Origin: Desmodesmus armatus
Lineage: Eukaryota > Chlorophyta > Chlorophyceae > Sphaeropleales > Scenedesmaceae
NCBI GenBank assembly: GCA_007449985.2
Contig: VIIQ02000581.1
Span: 806,001 to 870,000 of the forward strand
Reading direction: 5' to 3'
Length of the DNA stretch: 64,000 nucleotides
Shown piece after piece: positions 59,650 through 64,000 of this stretch. Both the position numbers and the translations under genes were made by a program. The stretch's first letter is position 1. Every line of letters begins with the position of its first letter. The notes under the pieces are model-generated. The model did no database searches, had not been told where the DNA came from, and was given only the letters and a program-made list of their open reading frames with translations.

Positions 59650-62600
59650 AGGCAGCTGCCACCATATGTTCCTTTGATGTGCAGCATCGCAGCTTGATGC
59701 AAGGTGCCGGACACACCCAGCATGCTGCGCAGCACCTCTATGCCCATCTGCCTCCCCCCGCAGCCAACCGCCACAGTCAGCAACATGGCTGGCCGCGTTG
59801 GGTTGCCGCAGAGGCGCCCTCCTCAGCCTGGCACATGCAGCGCAGTGCCATGTGCAGCACCATACGTGGCGCCAAGCGCTGTGCATGCCGCACGGGGTGC
59901 ACTGATGCAGCGTGCATGCAGTGCCGCAGCTTCCTCACTGCTGGTGCAGCCGCCCTAGCGATATGGGTGTGTAGGACACTTTGCAGGACAAGCAATGCAG
60001 TACTGCATGGTTGACAGCCGCAGCGCGCGCAGTTGGCTGCAGTCCTGTCGCTGCTGGGTGCAGGCACTCATTGCCAATTGCTGGCAGCACGGTACATGGC
60101 ACCAACAGTGATGGGCGTGGTGTACCGTGTGCTTGTGGTGTGCTGTTGTGTGATGGGTTGGGCTTGCAACCCCGCGGCCCAGTGTTTATCCCTGTGGCAG
60201 GCAGCCGCAGCATGTACAGTTGAGGTTGTGCTGCCTGCTGCTGTTGATGGTCACTGCTACGTGGTGTAAGCAGCAGCAGCAGCAGCAACATGTTTGTTGC
60301 GCAGCTGCCAGCAGTGTGCGTCACAGCAGGCCTGGCAGCAGCGGTGGTCCCACCAGCTGGTGTGTGCACCACGCTCGGTGCATTGCTGGTGTCGGTCTAC
60401 AGCTCTTCTTGCAGGCCAGTTCGTTGCGCCACTTTGGCAGCTGCACAGCAGCACATGCAATGCGTGTTTGGCCGTGGTTGCCTGCAGCCGCAGGCAGTGC
60501 TGGCATGACTCCTGGTACCCAGCCATGCTGCAGGTGCTGGGTTCTTGTATGCCAGGATGGTTGGCCTGCGGTGAGAAGTTGTTTTTGTTGGTACCAGCGC
60601 CTGTGCTGCTGGTGAACTAGTGCACTGCAGCTGCTGATGTGCCCTGCATCTGCTGTTAGCGATGGCTGACGGTCTGGCAGTCACAGCAGCTGTCGCTCGG
60701 ACCTGCTGCTGCAGCAGGCTGTTCGAGAGAGAAAGCAGTGAGTTGTGCTTGCAGATGGTGCGAAGGACATTTGCAGCAGGCCATAGCGCGTCGCGTGCTG
60801 ATTTGTGCGCAGCCGGCAGTTTTGTCAGGAAGCATCAGTGCGCGCATTCGTATGGCTGTTGCCACAGACTTGCTGTGCTGGTGGCCAGTCACACCAAGCA
60901 TGCAGGTGGTGGAGTGAAACATGTGTCTTTTCAAGTTGGCAGCTATTGGCAGCATCGCCGTCTTGCGATGCGGCTATGTACCGAACATGGCATGGCATGG
61001 CATGACGTCCAGTGCCATTGTCAAAGCCAGTGCTGCTTCGCATATGCCTAGGGATGGGCCAAAGCGTATGCGTATGTACGTACGTATATTTTCCGTATGC
61101 GTATATATACGTATATTATACGTATGTGCTCCCAGATGGCCGACAGTTACACTGGCAGTTACGGTTTTCAGAATATGCAGATTTCAGCTGCATAACGTAA
61201 GGAATGCTTCTTTGAAATACGTTTGAATGATTAGGCAGCTTTATTTTGCCATGCGAATTGAATGCATTCAACCCCAACTTCGGGATTCGCATCAACCGTC
61301 GACCCACCGGGAGGGTGGAATATGTGGTGCTGCGGGCGCGCGCTTGACCGCGGAAACAATACGATAGTTAGAATATCACTTTATAAGATTATATTACATG
61401 ATAATTAAAGTCATAGCACCAGCCTGCAGTCTTAACAGTGATTTCCCTGGCAACCCCCTGAAAACATACGCTTGACATACTCGTATATATACGGATACGT
61501 ATGTGACATACGTATATATACGTATGTGAAAAGCAGCCACATACGGTTTGGCCCATCCCTGTGTGCATCGGCGCTGACCTGTGTCAAGGTGTGACCATGT
61601 CACACTTGAACGTTCACTGCTGTCTAGCCAACATAAGGCAGGGGGAAGGGATGATTGTAACGGTGGTGAGCATTCAATGCAGTCGGTGCGCCAGCTAGCG
61701 CATGTAACCACGGTTGTTGCGTGCATAATAACTTGTGACAGGCCGCCCGCCACCCTCTATCCCACTGCGCAGGTGGCTTCACCAGCGGGAATATCAGTAT
61801 ACAAACAGCGGGTCAAGCAGCGGGTGATGCCCTGTTTGCTGGCGGCTATGCCATCTTCTTGACAAAGCGGCAATGATTGCTGCCACAGCCACCCATGGCG
61901 CTACCGCTGGGGCAGTGTGGGTAAACCCAGCTGACAGCGGCAGCTGCTGACTTGTAGGGGAAGAGAGTGTGTCCAAGGATGGGCATAGCATGCGTGAGGG
62001 AGCCTGTCTGCTTGCGCAGCAGTCGCTGTAAAGTAGACGTGAGTTGCCTGAAAGACCAGTACTGAGGACTTGGACAGAATTTGGCTCATATTGTGACTGG
62101 AGGGTCTCTACGGAACCTTGCTGAAGATGACCCCTATGATAAGCAACCAGACAGCAACTTTGTTGGTTCTGAATCAAGCTGGGCCAGGCCTACTGGTGTG
62201 TTATGAGCCTGCCAGTGCACCGCAGGTGGCCACCAGCTGTAGTGCAGCGATGCATCAGCAGGCCCCAAGGGGTCAAAAGCTTATTGCCAGTGCCAGCAGC
62301 TGACGCAACATGCAACTATCATCTAGTTTGGTGGTGTAGGCGTGACACGCATTGGGAATGCAAGAGCTGTGGTGACAGTAACTTAATTGCGGTGACTGCC
62401 AGGAACACTGGGCTGCAAAGCATGTTACCCTGCGGTTACCGCTTTTCAGGACAAAGCTCTCTTTACTTCATTAAGAATAATATTCCAAACAACGGAAAGG
62501 GTGAGATGCTGTTTGGCGGTTGCATAATCCAAGGGGTGGGTGGTTGAAACCTTGGAGGGCATAAGTTCAGCGTTGCACCCAAGAAGACGACGTAAGGTTG

Positions 62601-62689
62601 CTGGGTAAGCTGTGAAAGTTGCCATCCGCCTTTTTTTGTTGCCGTTCAAGCGCTCTCTAGAGCACACTTGCACTCCTCCTGCAATTGCA
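59650..62689. other. Intergenic region
   Basis: About 3 kb with no supported gene. It includes the LYR 3' flank (a TGTAA motif near 60266), many CTG/CAG-rich stretches that open several frames at once, a hAT-like MITE at 61050-61560, and the promoter of the last gene. Confidence 0.5.
61050..61560. mobile_element. hAT-like MITE (511 bp)
   Basis: Terminal inverted repeats AGGGATGGGCCAAAGCGTATG (left) and AGGGATGGGCCAAACCGTATG (right, read inward) match at 20 of 21 bases. Both ends continue into CGTATGTACGTA / TATACGTATG-rich subterminal repeats. The interior is AT-rich and non-coding. The AGGG(A/T)TGGGC start is typical of hAT elements. I could not find a convincing 8-bp target duplication. 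Confidence 0.75.
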
Positions 62690-63769
62690 ATGGCTGGCAT
62701 CTTGTCCCCCAGGCTGCTGCTGAAGCTCTTTTCGGTCATGATGCTTTGGCTGTGTTCCGTTCTGGAAAGTTCTGTTGTATATGTCATTTGCTTTGAGGTG
62801 GTCTTCTGCGCTGCAGCTGCGTATGGGTTCTCAAGTCAGGAAGGAGGCTATGTGGCCATCGTGGTGGCTTGGGGCGCAGCTGCTGCCCTTCACCTTTTCA
62901 ATTGGTTTCAGGTAGGTGAACGCCAGCATTAACGCCTCAACATTGGTGTCGGCAGGGTCAAGATCAGCAAGGAATCAGCATTACAGCAGCAGTACAGCGC
63001 AACGAGAGCGTGGGCAAGTTCATATGTTGGCAACATGTTCAGCGCCACCATGGCAGCTTCCAAGGCTGCCATCAGGACCTTTCATGCCAGCCAGCCTGTG
63101 ACTTCCAGGGATCCAAGGATCGAGCAGCAGAAGTGCGGGGCGACGTCGCTAGCGGCAGTCATCATACCAATGCACCTTCTACGTTTGAACGCAACGTTTG
63201 TGATAGCCTCCTTGTAGCCTCCTCAGCGCAGCATCCCTCCAGTCACCTTCCTGCTGCTCAAGCTCATGAGCTTGATCACCATCCACCCACGTTGTAAACC
63301 ACCCACGTTGTGCCTCCTTCCTTCTTTCTGCAGAGCAACCGGAACAAGAAAGGCATCAAAGAGCGAGATGAGCTGATATCATCTCTGAGGTGCGTTACGT
63401 CGGCTGACAAGCAAGCATTGCCCTACTTTCCTGTGAAGCCAGATGGGGGACAGCACACCAGCTGCTCACCAGGCACCAGTTGCAGGGCTGGGCAACCCAT
63501 TGTGCACGTACAGTTTTGTTCACCAATCCACTCAACTCCTTGATGCCAGCAGCTGGCTGCAACCTCCTGTCTAGCAGCAGCTGTCTGCAATTTTGCTGCT
63601 GAGTGACCCACTGCCACTGCCATGCCACCTGACTCGCAGGCATCAGTTGGCAGCAGGCTGCACCGTGTACCAGGAGGTCGTCAGCGGACGTGAACACCAG
63701 GTGCAGCATGAGAGGAACAAAAACAAGGAACTGGCAAGAAAGAACAGGGAACTGGCAAACTTGGTCCAG
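62690..63769 (+). CDS. Membrane protein with a coiled coil (3' partial)
   Basis: Exons 62690-62911, 63334-63389 and 63640-63769 join in phase (136 residues so far) and the gene probably continues beyond the window. Residues 1-74 contain two or three hydrophobic helices (LLLKLFSVMMLWLCSVL; SVVYVICFEVVFCAAAAYGF; YVAIVVAWGAAAALHLFNWF). A basic, heptad-like coiled coil follows (NRNKKGIKERDELISSL; HERNKNKELARKNRELANLV). The layout of N-terminal membrane helices and a charged cytosolic coiled coil recalls BAP31-like or other ER and ciliary membrane proteins, but I do not recognise the family. The ATG at 62690 is the first in frame. The large second intron contains a frame (RTFHASQPVTSRDPRIEQQK) that does not join in phase. 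Confidence 0.6.
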
Positions 63770-64000
63770 GTGAGGAGGTGTCCAGCCCGGCTGCTGAATC
63801 AGCAGCAGCAGGCATTCAGCACCTGAAAGCACCAGCAACAGCCACTGTTGATCTTGTTGCCACTAGTTCAGGATTTATGCTGTTTGCTTTGCGCTTATGC
63901 ACGATGCAGCATCACACAGTGTCAGAAGCTGGCAAGAAGCAATGCCACTAGCCTGGCAGGCCATGGCGCAAGCTGCCAGGTTGCCCATTGTTTGTGTGGC
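63770..64000. other. Presumed intron at the window end
   Basis: Begins with the donor GTGAGG after the third exon of the membrane protein. A possible acceptor at about 63905-63907 would lead to an in-frame stop within 14 codons, so the true next exon may lie outside the window. Confidence 0.35.

Noticed and set aside
60220..60620. 131-codon Cys/Ala-rich frame
   Set aside because: It overlaps similar-length frames on both strands in CTG-rich DNA, with no motif or splice-consistent neighbours.
62958..63217. Possible extra exon (RTFHASQPVTSRDPRIEQQK) in the last gene
   Set aside because: Neither of its frames both joins the first exon (phase 0) and reads through to the next; direct joining of 62911 to 63334 keeps the coiled coil in frame.

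Overview
The window looks like nuclear DNA of a green alga, most likely a chlorophycean of the Chlamydomonadales type (a Haematococcus- or Chlamydomonas-like genome). This is inferred from intron-rich genes with GT-AG junctions, Gln/Ala/Ser-rich proteins built on CAG/GCA-type codons, hydroxyproline-rich-style cell-surface proteins, a receptor kinase with an HSD-type catalytic loop, TGTAA motifs downstream of some stops, and LINE retrotransposons with microsatellite tails. The species cannot be named from sequence alone.

Layout. (1) 1-3.63 kb: the 3' part of a + strand gene whose C-terminus resembles the helical end of COPI-alpha/TWD40-1 (TTRAY1)-type trafficking proteins; one intron holds a G-rich minisatellite that duplicates an exon end. 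(2) About 4.0-20.5 kb: a transposon graveyard. At least six related non-LTR retrotransposon families, nearly all 5'-truncated, lie head to tail. Each ends in a family-specific short tandem repeat (ATC, CTA, CA, TTC/GAA, ACTG or GAGT), and the next copy usually begins inside the previous copy's repeat. Two longer copies keep coding sequence for the C-terminal part of the reverse-transcriptase protein. Two identical tRNA-Ala(AGC) genes sit in the arms of a 0.99-kb inverted repeat at 5.6-6.6 kb. (3) 21.1-29.1 kb, - strand: a 15-exon ABC1K (AarF/UbiB-like) chloroplast kinase of the ABC1K7/ABC1K8 type, reconstructed in one continuous frame of about 733 codons. (4) 30.2-42.0 kb, +: a very large receptor-like protein kinase with a signal peptide, a repetitive beta-rich ectodomain, one membrane helix, a TKL-type kinase and a tail of more than 1,200 residues. 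(5) 44.5-53.2 kb, +: a secreted or cell-wall protein of about 2,150 residues with a beta-propeller-like module and a Pro/Tyr/Ser-rich repeat region, followed by an overlapping Gln-rich frame to 53,984. (6) 55.7-64.0 kb: four compact genes: a small plastid-type membrane protein (-), a DUF1802 protein (-), a divergently transcribed LYR-motif protein (+), and the start of a membrane/coiled-coil protein (+) that leaves the window. A hAT-like MITE lies at 61.05-61.56 kb.

The genes do not form a pathway; apart from the divergent DUF1802/LYR pair they look independently regulated. The most notable biology is the self-nesting, microsatellite-targeted LINE cluster, including two related insertions at exactly the same site in two host copies, and a conserved C-terminal 'SWFPQ' motif shared by three LINE families. 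Exon boundaries were worked out by eye from GT-AG signals and frame continuity, and family names come from recognised motifs; no database search was run.
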